A DNA stretch of 64,000 nt from the NCBI GenBank assembly GCA_021234155.1, contig JAJEKV010000023.1, positions 2,468,557 to 2,532,556 of the forward strand, given 5' to 3'. Position 1 is the stretch's first letter. Each line of letters opens with the position of its first letter. This document shows, in pieces, positions 43,400-55,420 of the stretch. Below the pieces are notes generated by a model that had not been told where the DNA came from, made no database searches, and worked only from the letters and a program-made list of their open reading frames with translations. The stretch comes from Isoetes taiwanensis. Its lineage: Eukaryota; Streptophyta; Lycopodiopsida; Isoetales; Isoetaceae. Both the position numbers and the translations under genes were made by a program.

Positions 43400-45620
43400 G
43401 TCCTTCGGGAAAGGTGACGTAGTTTTAAAATGGTGGCCAAGCTTAAAGGAATTTTGATCTTGGCGAGCTCCTCTTGGAGTTCAAGAGGTACATGAGAAAA
43501 AGGATCTCACTGGTTCTACCGGGTGCGGGAGTGCGTGGCGGGGAAGCAAAGAACTTTTTGAGTAAGTCAACCTCTACCGCAATATTGGGATATGTCCGAG
43601 AGCGTGGAGGTTGTGATGTTGAAGGGGTATCTTGTCTTTGTTGAGCTCTAGTGGTGGCATGAACATTTGCCAATGTGCGGCCTTCAAGAGCTTTTGCATG
43701 AGATTCAAAATGCTTTGGCTTAACTTTGGGGATGACATTTGGCATGAGCTTGTCCAAGTCGTGCAAAGTGAACCTTTTTTCATTCTCATGAGGAATGGTG
43801 TCAACCCAAGAAAGGCAAAAGCGTGCCCTTAGGAATAATAGTCAAGGGGCGGATGCCTTGGTCCGGGCGTGAAACTAAACCAACCCAATTTGACGGGCCG
43901 GACGGAGGATTAAGGGCCCGAAAAAATTTCCTCTTGTGCTTGTTGATCCAGCCGAGGTTGATTTGTCGGAGCGGGTTGATAGCGTGATTGCCGAGGCGCC
44001 TTGGTGGCTTTTAAGAACTGGTCGCGGCCTTGTTTGCCATTAGCGAGCCGAGTTGGTAAGCCGTGAGGCGGACCGATGTGGTCTGATTTGTGCCGTGAAG
44101 TCGCACTGAACTTGTGGAAGTTGAGGACACGCCGCGGTGGTATGACCCCATTCTTGACAAAGTGATAACACCGAGCTTTAGAAGGATCAAAAAAGGAGGA
44201 CGTTGGTTTGATCCCCCGTGGTGGGTCCCGCGCTTTGATAGAGTTGGCGGGCTGCACCTCAAGAGGTGGTCTGCCGATAGTGCGATTGTTGCCGAGGTGT
44301 GGTTTGCACTTGATAAACCATTTTGTTGCGAACGGTGGGGATGAGTGCGAAGTGCACTCTTCCGCGGCATGATTGCACATGTTGCATCGCTGCAATGAGG
44401 CGGGCCATTGGTGGAGTTGCACTCATTGGCCAAATGGCCTTGGTATTTGCAAATATGGCACCGATTTGACCGCTACCGTGGATTAGCGTGTTGAGGCTGA
44501 ACAGCCGCTTGTGGAACCATGACAGTGGAATGAACGGAGCTCTTGAAGAGCCACGCGAGGAAAAACATTGACGAGTGATTGACAAGAATGATAGCCCGCT
44601 CCAAAGTTTTGGACGCAGTATTCAGTCATGAGTCGAATAGCGTGAGGAAGTCCTTGGAGAAACCGCACCAAAAATCCGCCTCGTGGTAGGGTACTCCTTG
44701 AGCTTACTTAGCGTAATGTGAAGTCGATCCGCAAAATCCCCGCACTCGCGGGCTCTTGTTGAAGTTCATTGAGTTGCTTGAGATGAAGTTGATCATCATC
44801 CGTGGTCCCGTAATGAGAAAGAAAAGCAAAGGCGCATTTCGGACCGCTCTTGTTTCCAATGGCTTTTGTTGGACATGAGCCATTGATGAGGAGAGCCACG
44901 CCAGGTGGTGGAAAAGATGTGGAATTTCAGTTGAGGTTGCGCGCGACCATTTAGGACAGCTAGAGCCTCAAATTCTTCCATGTGGGCCTGAGCACTTTGG
45001 TCTAACGGTTTGCCTTTTCGTGGTTGCCAAAGGTGGGATAAGTCGGGCCGTAGTCCGAAAGGTAGATGTGAAAGTGCCGGGCTGGACAGAACAAAGATAG
45101 TGAGGATATTGAGGTTGAGGTGGATGTGGCATTGTGCCCGACTCGACCACGATGAAGGGGTGATCGCGGTGAGAAACCGGGCGAAGCCGGAGCATTGGTT
45201 TTGAGATCCGTAAGGTTGTAAAACAGAAGAGCAAAGGGGAAACGCTGGGAAAGGATATTCCCGGTAGGCAGCAGGAGACCCGTGGATAGCCGTGCCCACC
45301 CGGGGAGATGATGGTTATGGGCGAAGAGGCGATGGCCCAAGAATGATGGATGTAGGCATGTTCCGGGGTGAAAGTACGGGTTGAGAAGGTTGAGCCGGAT
45401 AAGGCTCCCCGGAGCAGTGATGAGGGGACCGAGGTTGTGAGCAATGTTTGCACGCTTGGGGCGGGAACCGACGAGATCGACACGAGGGGTGGGTGGCGCG
45501 ACCGAGCCCTAGACCGGCGATGGCCTCCCCTATGTCATAAGCGATCCATACATGTCGCGCGAACAGCTTCCCGACGCCGATGGCGCCCAAGCGAGAGGCC
45601 GTTCGAGAAAGGAGTTCTTC
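43400..45620 (-). pseudogene. Ty3/gypsy Gag
   Basis: Fragmented Gag. Segments near 45,000-44,880 (HMEEFEALAVLNGRAQPQLK) and 44,671-44,483 (FLQGLPHAIR, YCVQNFGAG) resemble a retrotrans_gag core. A CCHC knuckle, CHICKYQGHLANEC, lies at about 44,460-44,420 and a second Cys-rich word, CNMCNHAAEEC, follows in another frame. The region 43,910-43,443 has basic, Pro-rich sequence. No single frame spans more than 170 codons. Confidence 0.65.
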
Positions 45621-45695
45621 CCGGGCGTGAAATTACTTTACGCATGGCGCATGTAAGAAAGTAGGATAAAATCAGACCCCAGCGGCGTTGCATGT

Positions 45696-46273
45696 TGTTT
45701 GGGGTCCGGGTTCGAACTCGAAGACAAACCCCTCTGTGGAGGACCCGTGGATCTAACAGAGAGTCCGGGGACTATGTCACGGGATTTGCAAGAAGAGAAG
45801 AAAAAGAAGGAAACAGAACAAATGAGAGAAGGATGATAAGCTTCCTTGATATCAATGATGAAAATACATGAGCTCTCGCAATAGAGAGAAAACTGAAGGA
45901 GACAAGACTCAAAACTCATCTAAAAACTTATGTGCTAACTCTACTCATATATATAGTACAATGGCCTTGGGCCCAATATAGACACTCTGACTGATCTCGG
46001 TGCCGACTCCTGGAAGGAGGCCTGATTTGCAGGAATGTTGGCGGTGCCTCTTGAAGTGCCTAGAATCACGCTGACGCTGACGCGGGCGGTGACGGGCCGT
46101 CACTTGTCTGAAAGCCTTTGTTGGATGCCAAAGGCTTTGACTAGCGTGGTCTCGCCGCTTGGTCTTCTCGGAGCCTTGGATGTCCGGACCCGTGGGTCGA
46201 CCGAGGATCCTTGAGCTTGACCTGGTCTGTCGTATGCATGAATAGTCCTGTACCAGGAGGCACAGGACTAACA
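45696..46273 (-). repeat. 5' LTR of the 11-kb element
   Basis: 578 bp, TG...CA; partner of 35,221-35,811. A tRNA-Met-type primer site is not adjacent; the inner flank on the minus strand begins acatgcaacgccgctggggt, and the tRNA is unresolved. Confidence 0.92.
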
Positions 46274-46278
46274 CAATT

Positions 46279-47950
46279 AGTTTAGAAAGACCTCATTTAT
46301 TGATTTGTGATGGCCATGGATCACATATGAACTTAAAAGTGATCCAACATGCCAAGGAAATGGGCTTGCACATATTCCAATTACCACCACACACTTCTCA
46401 CAAGCTCCAGCCACTTGATGTTTCTTGTTTTGGACCTATGAAGCGTGCCTTTAAAGCTTTGAGGCACAAATACATGGGACAAAATGATATGCATGAACCA
46501 AACAAGGAGGACATGGCAACATTAATCTCTCAATCTCTTAGACAAGCATTAACTGCCATCAACATCAAAGCAGGGTTTGCTGCTACAGGGATTTGGCCAT
46601 GGAAAATGCTTGCTGTGCAACCAGATCCAATAGCTGAAGATATGATTGTTCAAGATAGTGAAGATGAGCAAGAGGACGAAAATGTGGGCGAAAATGTGGC
46701 TGTGAATGTTGCAGGTAAGAATTTTGTTTAAGTTTTCAATGCATATATTATTTTATTTTTCAGTAGGATTAGCTTATGCATATTTTTCATGTAGGTGGTG
46801 TAGATGAGGTTGGCAATACTAATGGCGTAACACATATGGATGCAAATTTATTTGCACTTGCTGATCTTGCAACTCAGGTTGCAATTGGTGCTCCAGATCT
46901 TGCTGGCCCAACTCTTGTTGCTGCTCCAAATCTTGTTGGTCCAACTCTTGCTGGTCCCAATTTGGGTGCTAATGTTCTTGGCCCTTCCACTGTTACAGCA
47001 GCCAATGCAAATGCATCTTCCAGCAGCATCACAAAGGCAAGGAGGAGCAGATTGCCCATTGAGCTTGCACATAAACTTATGGTCACATCAGATGACATGT
47101 TAAGGGCTAGGTTAGATGAACACAAGAGGAAGGAAGAAGCCAATAAAATGAGGCTGGAAAAGCAAGCTGAGAAAAAAAAATAATTCGGGAAGAGAAAAAA
47201 AAGATGAAGGAACTGCAAATGAAGGCAAGGATGGAGAATAAAGCATTGAAAGAGGCTGAGAAAATGGCAGAAAGAAGAATGGAGGATAATGCCACCAAAA
47301 TGAGAGCTATTATCTTCCATCCAAATGGGAAGAGGAAGCTGGAAATAGATCAGATATTTGGTGTTTCTAGGCCATTCACACGGGATGTGATTGATGCTAT
47401 GCTTATGTTGAAAAGAGGGTTAATCCCAAAAGAAACTCTTGTTGCACCACCTAATTCTCATCTTGATGTTGATTATGGTGTTCATCTTCACTATGGAGAA
47501 AGCCAATATGAGGATATTCACAAACTAGATGGGAATCAAGCTTTAAACGAAATGGATGAAGATGAGCATGATGTTGGTGATCCTTGTCACATGCATTCTG
47601 GAAATGATGATGTTCCAGCAGAGAATTTCATGGATAGCCAAGATCTGGATGATCTTGATGAGACATGCCTGCCATGTAGCCTAGAGGACACCCATATTTG
47701 CTCATGGGATAAAAGAAAAGAAAAAAAACAAAAGTTCAATGGGTCTAAGTTTGGAGAATCTGCATTTGATTATTGGACTGATCCAGATGCATATCATGGT
47801 TGGGAACCTATTCCCAACCCAAGCACTCCTAGTAGCATTGATGATACGTGCAATAGCTTTGCAGGTCAAGAAGGGGCTAGGAAGACAAAATGTTTGGATG
47901 ACATATATAAAGAGGAGGCAGAAGCACATCTTAAAAAGTTGGGAATGTAA
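46279..47950 (+). pseudogene. Pogo-like transposase, C-terminal part
   Basis: Resumes the gene cut at 35,220. RPHLLICDGHGSHM carries the second catalytic Asp and LPPHTSHKLQPLDVSCFGP the third. KKRAF-like continuation and GFAATGIWPW end the DDE_1 region. A GTAAGA donor near 46,713 and an acceptor near 46,793 suggest an 80-bp intron. The next exon encodes four imperfect GPTLxAxPNL repeats and a basic coiled coil. A single-base change in the A-run near 47,180 shifts the frame to 47,204-47,950, an acidic C-terminal tail ending HLKKLGM. This half is better preserved than the N-terminal half. Confidence 0.85.
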
Positions 47951-50900
47951 GGTAAAGTTTTAAATGTTTAAAGACCTATTTTGTGTTCTATGGAGGCCTG
48001 TTTTTTTTCCAAGTACTCATCTGATACACTTTGTTGTTAGGAGCAGGAAAGTGATTGCTCTACAAACCATTTCAAATGATGATTTATGTAATTACTTTGT
48101 TTCTGATTTTGTTTGATTAAGTAATGATGGTTGTATTAGAAGTAAATTTCTGATTTAAATATTTATGTTGCAAGCAGCAGCAAGAACATTTTGTTTCCCC
48201 CTGTTTCAATCTATTTCAGGTTCTTTTATCACCCTCCCATCCTGTAATTTCATGGGCAGAGATATTCCTCTGCCCATCTCCCCACTAATGTGTTTGCTAC
48301 ATTTGCAGCATGAGTGTTTGGAAGTGGCCAATCTTGGCTGCAGGGGTTCAAATCCCCTCGCTCCATCTTGTAAATGTGACATGTTAATGAACGGCCAAAC
48401 CAAATAGTGCATAAATGTGAGTTTTACATCTTGCATTTGTTGATTATAAAGGGTTATTCATGAGCACTTTGCAAACTTTTGCAGGTAATTTGTGTAACCA
48501 TTGAGGTTTTAGGCCAGTCCATAAAGGTTATCTATTGCAGCATCAACGGCATCAACTGCACTAACTAGATTGACTACTACCACCAATTTCAGACCACGCT
48601 TCAACCATTCAAGGACACACGATCAATCCATTTTGGAAGTAAATATGCACCAAGAAGGATCTGATATGCACCAAGAAGGATCTGATATGCACCATACAGG
48701 GTGAACACCTCACCACATAGGGCAAGCACATCCTCATAAAACTATCACCATGTGGACGATGATATCACCATAAGGGTAAAAAAGGTGCCTTGATTTGGCT
48801 CTATTTTTCTTGCTCAGATCATAAAATCTTGCAAAAAAAAAAAACTGACATATTGTTTATTAGCATCTGGAGCAGGTATACAGCAAAAAAAAAAATGTTA
48901 ATTTGACTACATTTCACACTTGTTTTGATCATTTTGTCACTGGTAAACCGTTCTTGGGCAGTCTCCCTTACAGATCAACAAGGTCCCAAAAAGAATATCA
49001 GACTCTAGTTTACTTTTGCTTATCTGTTCTTTGATGCAACATTGCTCTATTCTGCGACATACTTTTAAAATGCTAAAGAATGTATGTTCGTCGCAGTCAC
49101 GTTCATCGTGCATTCCATCATATACACCAAGTGCTAAATGGGCTAATCCCAGCTTTGAATGAGCACTAAAATGTATTCCCTATATTCTGAAAAGCCTTAC
49201 TAAATGTTGTTTCGGTTCTATCAAGCTTCCACAGGAAGAAAGAAAGCGAATGATATGATTAGCTAAGACAGTAACAGAATGAAGCTCAGTATTAATCATC
49301 TGGAGATATAGCCATTTGCCAAGTTCCCAGTCTCCACATTTTGAGCACTCCAACAGAGCTCAATAAGCAACATCTCTGGACATGGAGGTTCCAGCTCCAA
49401 ATTCTCTGCGTATATGTAGCCATGCCATTTGGTCCAATCCGAAGCACATTTTGAGCATATAACCCTGCTAATCATTCCAGTCTTGGCTCCAAATCTATCT
49501 CTGATTCTGGCAATAATGGTGCAAATCCTTCATTTGTTCCCTTGCCAAATATCTCTTTTTTCTATAGCAAACGGCTTAAAAAATGTTATAAATTAAAAAA
49601 ATCCAGTTTTTCTTCCTTCGATCTAGTCTTCTCCCAACTGGTTGCGGGCGCTTCTTGTTCCCCTGTTCTTTCTTTCAATTCAACCATGCGTTATTCCTGC
49701 GATTTCTAGCGATGACTATAGTCACATCTGTTCTTTGCCGTTATGCAATGGTATGTGGTTGCACAGCTTGCTTTGTACCACAATAATACTACCTGGAAAA
49801 GATAACAAAGACCTCAGAAAATGGTGCCTATGTAAAAGGAAAAAGCAGGCTAAAAGCAACCCAAAATAGTCTAATATCATCCAATGTTCAGTATCACGGT
49901 ATTCTACAACTGGAAAAAGGCTACTGGCTTCAGTTGACGATATTTTCTTAATATGCAGAGAAGTATATTGTAAGAAGATAAGATGGAAGATTTAACACAA
50001 GGATCTATGTTGGCATGCAATCTTTTGTAGTATGGCTTCAATGTAAAAAGCATCAGTTTTATAGTATTCCTATCACCCGTATTTGACGTAGCCACATTAG
50101 AAATCACAAGACTACTTATTTATCAGAGTTTAAATAACTAGAGGAGCACAATGATATCCATAATCTTCTGCAGCAAAGGTTGACGATGTCGAATAAAAAA
50201 AAATCCCGAACCATTTAATGAGCAATATGTATACCAACTGGCCCCATATACTAGTACTAGTTACGCACAGCAATTGCAGTTCCTTGGTTCTTTAAGTTAT
50301 ACTAATCTAGAGTTGCTTGTATTAACAACTTACCTCCCCCACAATAGAATCAGTTATTCCCCTAATGTGCCATGTACGCCTGCCAGAGGCAAAGACTATA
50401 TAATATGTCCATTCGAAACGGTCTTTACATGAATCACTTATACATTTTTGGCTTCTACATCCTTAAAGACCTTGGATACATCTTCAATTGTCAAAATATG
50501 GAGATTTTGGATGCCTGTAAGCCCCTTAAAATCAGCTAGTTAAACTCCAAAAGAGCAGACCAATTATCTAGGGTGATATTAAGCCTATTTGAATAGCATG
50601 AACAGAATCAAATTGTCAAAATCCTCGAAATTTTAGGGCTACTATCTGCCCAATGGCAATGTGCTATTGTCTTCATATAGGAATGCTTTTCTTCAGTTGA
50701 AGACTTTGTGTTAAAACTTGTGTTTTAGGCCAATCCACTGATACTTTGTGATTGTTATTGATGCATGGTCTCCTCAAATGGGGTTTCCATCGATGCAATT
50801 TGTTAGGCCATATATACATTGTAACAGTGAATACCACCGGAGGAGCATAATTCCAATTATTTCTTAATTGATGGATGCACTTAAAAACTAGAGAATGGAC

Positions 50901-51420
50901 CTCATCAAACCTTGAAAAATAAATAAAAGAATACTCTCCTCTAGATAATTTCATGTTCAGAACCAGGCTCCAAGTCAAAGTGAAGCTCTTGCTCGCAGTA
51001 CAGGTAGAATGGCAGGTGGAAATATAATTTTACGGAGGCACAATAGACTGCAAGAAGCTGCAGCGACCATTGTTATACTCTGGTTATAATGATTCAATAC
51101 AACATCACCCAGTGCAACTCCAGAGGTTCGTTAGGAGAGATTTTGCCCATTCACTTAAGGTGACCACTAGATCTCTTGTACCAATGATAATTATCCACAA
51201 CCTATCCCCAAAAGTTTCGGACAAATGTTTTGGGATATTATTTGTAAATTACAAGGAATAACACTTGGCAAGGGAATAAGCCCTCTTGATCATAGGTAAA
51301 GGCAATGTTCTCATACTATCAGCTATGCAATATATTTTTCACTATAACATTCTCCCTCAGCCATCCACAATTACAGACCCCCATCATAATGGCCATCATT
51401 ATAACCCCATGATATTTTTC
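47951..51420. other. No gene recognised (3.4 kb)
   Basis: AT-rich sequence with stops in all frames. A ggttcaaatcc word at about 48,345 resembles a polymerase III B box, but no A box or acceptor stem is present. Around 48,650-48,700 the unit ccaagaaggatctgatatgc is tandemly repeated. The right end of the pogo-like element should be here, but no inverted repeat to the left flank was found. Confidence 0.4.
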
Positions 51421-51421
51421 T

Positions 51422-53135
51422 CTATATCCTACAAATTCCATGCAATCCTTGTTCCAGCTTATGCTGAACGAAGGCAATTTCTTCCGTGAGTTCCAATGCC
51501 TCTGCTTGCTTTCTCATTCTATAAAGTTTATCTCGAAGTTTCTCAACAATAGAGTTGTCTGGTGTGCTCCCCGTAGAGGCCATATGATGTACAACATGGC
51601 AACCATCATCCACTTTCTCTAGACAACAAAGTGTCTCAATAAGAATCTTATAAGTATTTAGATCAGGAACAAACAATGTTTCATCCAACAATTCAACAGC
51701 TTCTTGTGCATTGTTGTCTGTACAGAGTTCATATATTAAAACTGCATAAGTAGATGTATCAATAACCATGTCTGCATTCCATAGACATTGTACCATTGTC
51801 ATTGATTCGCGTAGCGGATCGAGATTCTTGCACAAGACGAGCATGCATGCATTGCATGCATCGTATACATGCATCACATGCATTTTTAGGCCGTTCATCA
51901 GGTTGGGGGATCGCTATTTATTGCAGAGTTCTTCATCGACGTTTCATCGACGCTTTCTCATCTCTCAACAGTATCCATGGCTTCTATTCTTTGCTCTCAT
52001 GCGGAGGAGGGGCTTCTTCTTGCATGAGCTTGACCATTCATATCCTTTCTAACCTCTTCTATCTTTGCCCTTTTGTCCGCCATAGGACAATCTTCAACTT
52101 TTCTCCTCGAATCTAGTATTTGAAGTTCTCTGGTATTGGGATGCTGTTGTTTTCATGCGAGTCGCAGTGCAAGAATGTCATCGATTCGCGTAGCGGATCG
52201 AGATTCTTGCACAAGACGAGCATGCATGCATTGCATGCGTCGCATGCATGCATTGCATGCATTTTTAGGCCGTTCATCAGGTTGGGGGATCGCTATTTAT
52301 TGCAGAGTTCTTCATCGACGTTTCATCGGCGCTTTCTCATCTCTTAGCAGTATCCATAGCTCCCACCCTCCCCCCCTTAAAATTGTTATTTATATGTTCA
52401 TATTTGTTATAATTGTCGCGTGACCAGCCCCTCGCTTTTTCGAGGTGTAAATGTTTGTTTTTGTCGCGTGGCACGCGTGACCAGCCCCTCGCTTTTCGAG
52501 GTTTTTTCGTTATTGGTTTTTCTGTTGGTGATGTACAGGTCCAGGGGTGATGCGCGACTTCGATATTCTCCGTGGAGCGTGGTTTTTTTGTGGGAACGTT
52601 TAGCATCCCTGCGTTGTCCAAGCCCCTTGCCGAGATTTTATCATTAGGGTTTTTCCTCGAAAACCCAAAAGGGCGGGGTTTTTTAATCCCGGCGATAAGC
52701 TCTCGGCAGGTGCACTAGCCAACATCTGTAGCACACAATTTTATTTGGGGTCCAGGTGTTATAACTGGATATTCCCTATGTTTTTCATTTTTTGGGTAGC
52801 CTGCGATGTGCAGCTACCACCCTATATCATTGTAGAAAAAACTTCTGAGATGAATGAAAAGCCTATCTATGGGATGTTGTTTTCATGCGAGTCGCAGTGC
52901 AAGAATGATTGTCACATTGTATCATCAGAAATGATGTTCTGCTAAAGCAATTCTTGCAAAAGTTTTCTGGCTAAGGAGACATCAACTCTTGTGCAAAGTC
53001 CAGAAACAATGTTGAAATACAGAGGAACTGTGGGAGTATGACCTTGAACGACCATCTACTGCAATAGATCATAAGTCGCATTGGGCATATCTGCTTTGCA
53101 TAAATTCATAATAACATTGATGTGACGCTCTCCGC
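51422..53135 (-). pseudogene. P-class PPR gene relic split by foldback copy B
   Basis: Minus-strand reading from 53,135 to 52,915 gives LCKADMPNATYDLL, then PLYFNIVSGLC and ARKLLQELL. After the insertion, 51,794-51,422 continues with CLWNADMVIDTSTYAVLIYE, then PDLNTYKILIETLCCLEK and a final PPR followed by a stop. These are consecutive ~35-residue P-type PPR motifs and a C-terminal helix, MRKQAEALELTEEIAF. Stops in the right part show it was already decaying or has decayed since. The left part is still open for 120 codons. Confidence 0.75.
51802..52907 (+). mobile_element. Foldback-family copy B, inserted with opened hairpin ends
   Basis: It interrupts the PPR relic. The 7-bp word ATTGTCA is present on both sides (51,795-51,801 and 52,908-52,914). 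The left end is the right half of the family hairpin (ttgattcgcgtagcggatcg) and the right end is the left half (gcgagtcgcagtgcaagaat). A complete hairpin lies inside: outer arms 52,167-52,176 and 52,203-52,212, inner arms 52,182-52,189 and 52,193-52,200. Two direct repeats of ~185 bp (51,798-51,982 and 52,177-52,362) have a 379-bp period. Downstream are two CCTCG-ctttt-CGAGG hairpins (52,428 and 52,485) and a long hairpin with arms 52,629-52,643 and 52,693-52,707. No ORF. The class is unknown. Confidence 0.8.
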
Positions 53136-54380
53136 AAAGATACGACGCCCCGCCCTATACTCTACGAAAAATCCCTCATCCAGCATCGTCTACTACATGG
53201 ATTCTCTATCTGCCCCATTCCTAGGATGGCCGGGATGCGGTTAGGGAAACACAGAGGTGTCTTTCGCGCTCGTCCCCTATGGGCTCCTATAAGAGCGGAA
53301 GCATACTACAATGTCAGCACTGTCAACAACATAATATAATCAACTACCACGATGGGTAGCATATCCATCTATCTATCCATAGATATCGCAGAGATAACAA
53401 CACATCGTAAAACACATAAACTCCTACCCAGGCTCAGACTCGTAAGGGGAAGTAGACTGACAATTGGGCCTCAACATAGAGCAGACCGAGATATAACAAT
53501 GGGGGGGCTGGCTATAGACAATGGTTAGGGTTGACCACTCCATCCGCCCCTCCTGTGCATACTTTGCAGATGGGCTAAATCAGGCTCTGGCATGACTATA
53601 ACCTGCTGGAGATGTAGTCTCATGATATCACCCAACGGGACTACTCTTGGTTGCATCAAGGGTTGCATCTCCCCTTCCCGGGGAGTAGTGGCTCCATGGG
53701 CGGCTAGAGAATCGTGGCGACACGTCCGTACCTGACTGAACTCCCCAAAATAAGAGCTAGGCTGACACATGCAACTCTTGAGAGTCAGGGCGACACCATT
53801 GATCCAGGAAGTGTCGGACCCATACCCGGCCCTCACGAAGTCACTGACTATAGGCCTAGCTCGCTATGGGTCCCTAGTAGCCACGCTCAGCAGGGACCTC
53901 CCTCCACTTTGCCACTAACCCCGTTATGTGGTGGTTAGTCACTCCATAGCCTCCGTAACCGGGTGGGCTCCTATGTACATGCCGCATATAATATCTAAAC
54001 TAGGAGCATCATCTAAATAACGGCTACTAGGTCTCTCTACCCCCCTCTTCCCAATACAAGAGAAGCAAACATGATCAACCAACATTATATCTCAAATACA
54101 TGATAATATAGAATACATCTAATCCTAATCACATGCATCTAACTTATAATTAGGGTTTATTGATTAGGGTTCAAGATCCGAACTGAGGGTTCTAAGAGGG
54201 CTCTATTAGAAATACAAGATGCTAGCTCATGTGGAGTCCTAGCTTTCAAATGATCTATATAAGAGATTACTCCAAATACCTACTCTGGAGGAACTTACAC
54301 CTGCTCCTATAAACATAACGCAGTAACAAAATACTACACTAGAAAACATCGCTCTCAGACAAATCATACAGCCTCAAGAA
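53136..54380. other. Unclassified sequence, GC-richer than its surroundings
   Basis: From tgtgacgctctccgcaaaga to about 54,010 the base composition is more GC-rich and resembles degraded LTR-retrotransposon sequence. The minus frame 53,836-53,525 (103 aa) has no domain. No termini could be assigned. Confidence 0.35.
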
Positions 54381-54384
54381 TACC

Positions 54385-54519
54385 ATTTTGAAGAGCAATA
54401 TTGGAATTTTTGGTGCCCACAGCGTAAAGTATTCCCTCATAACGGATCTCGCTCTTCGAAGCTAAACTAATTAACCTTCTAATATATGAATCCGCTGCAC
54501 TCGATCCACTTTTGACCAT
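54385..54519 (-). pseudogene. LSM14/DECAPPING 5-like first exon (fragment)
   Basis: Minus-strand ORF from an ATG at 54,519 reads SAADSYIRRLISLASKSEIR, then YEGILYAVGTKNSNIALQN, and ends at a gtattc donor. This is the start of the LSm domain of LSM14/SCD6/DCP5 proteins, which act in mRNA decapping and translational repression in P-bodies. The usual next exon (VRSFGTEGR) was not found downstream on the minus strand, so this is probably an isolated exon. IRRL replaces the usual IGSL. Confidence 0.7.
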
Positions 54520-55179
54520 TTTCTTTGGAAGCCCCTTTTGATTGAAATACAAACTTGAGCCCAAAACCCTAATCAAGGTAAACAACCTAATTCGCTTTTG
54601 TAGGTCTGACAAACCGCATCTAGGCTCGAACAAACTTTTTGCAGGCCAGTTCTAAATAACTTAAGCCTGCCCTCATCCATTTCAAGCTAGAGTTTTGCTA
54701 AGAAGACGAGTTGCAGATGCACAACGCCCCTTTGAGAATAAATTGGGGGTTTATTTGCCAGACAAATCAGGCATTTAGGATTTACACGACTCCCATAGCT
54801 AGTAGCAGAATTAGGCAGGACGACATATGATCACTTCTAGCCCGTAGACCGCTTAAAAACTGTCCGAATGGTATAAAAGAGATGAACCACTAGGTTGGAT
54901 CATCACGATCTCTAATGCAGATCAACGGCAACCAAGCCAACTTGAAACGCTATAATGATATGAACCGTCCAAACCAGGCTTCAAGATCAACTTCTTTATT
55001 GCCTCACTATCAGCCCACCTCTCAAAGGGTATGCCCTTCGGGCAATCCAAAAATGAAGAGAAATTCTATGGGGAGTGGTTCACGTGACAATAATGGACAA
55101 ATGCCATAGTCTGATACTATGTTGTCGAAATACAGTTTAGATCCTAATGCTTGTTGTGAGAGAGAAATGTTTAGTGTGC

Positions 55180-55420
55180 TTGCCTTAACCTCAGATGCAA
55201 GTCCTCAGCTTATCCATATGTCAATTCTAGATTATCCACATGTTTGCCGTGTCATGTCAATTCTAGCTTATCCATGTGTTTGCCATGTCATAATATGACA
55301 TGGCATTATCTTTACCCTTGAATTGGTAATGCCCTTGAAACTGGACATTATCTTTTTCAATCTAAGGAAATTAGAAATTCCGTGGAAATTTGTCTTTGAT
55401 TGGGTGGATTTCAAGTGCGG
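55180..55420 (+). repeat. Diverged relative of repeat R1/R2
   Basis: Contains two tandem tcaattctag-(c/a)ttatcca units (55,217 and 55,257) and, further on, aatctaaggaaattagaaat. These follow the same order as attctagcctatcca and ggaaattagaaattcggt in R1 and R2. It lies just upstream of the SPS relic, as R1 lies upstream of the PPR relic. Confidence 0.5.

Larger units (their letters stand above)
35221..46273 (-). mobile_element. Full-length Ty3/gypsy LTR retrotransposon (11 kb), decayed
   Basis: LTRs are 35,221-35,811 and 45,696-46,273. Both start TGTTTGGGGTC and end GACTAACA and are very similar, with scattered indels. The TSD is caatt on both sides. The purine tract complementary to ctcccccacc adjoins the left LTR, so the element reads leftwards. 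Order on the minus strand: Gag (about 45.5-43.4 kb), protease (43.3-43.0), reverse transcriptase (42.3-41.6), RNase H (41.5-41.1), integrase (41.2-39.7), then 3.9 kb of extra sequence with an ORF3 and an antisense ORF. Frameshifts occur in every domain. The insertion splits a pogo-like transposase gene. Confidence 0.93.

Noticed and set aside
48300-48375. tRNA gene suggested by ggttcaaatcc and cgctcca
   Set aside because: No matching 5' acceptor arm, A box or anticodon stem is present upstream; at most it is a tRNA-derived fragment.
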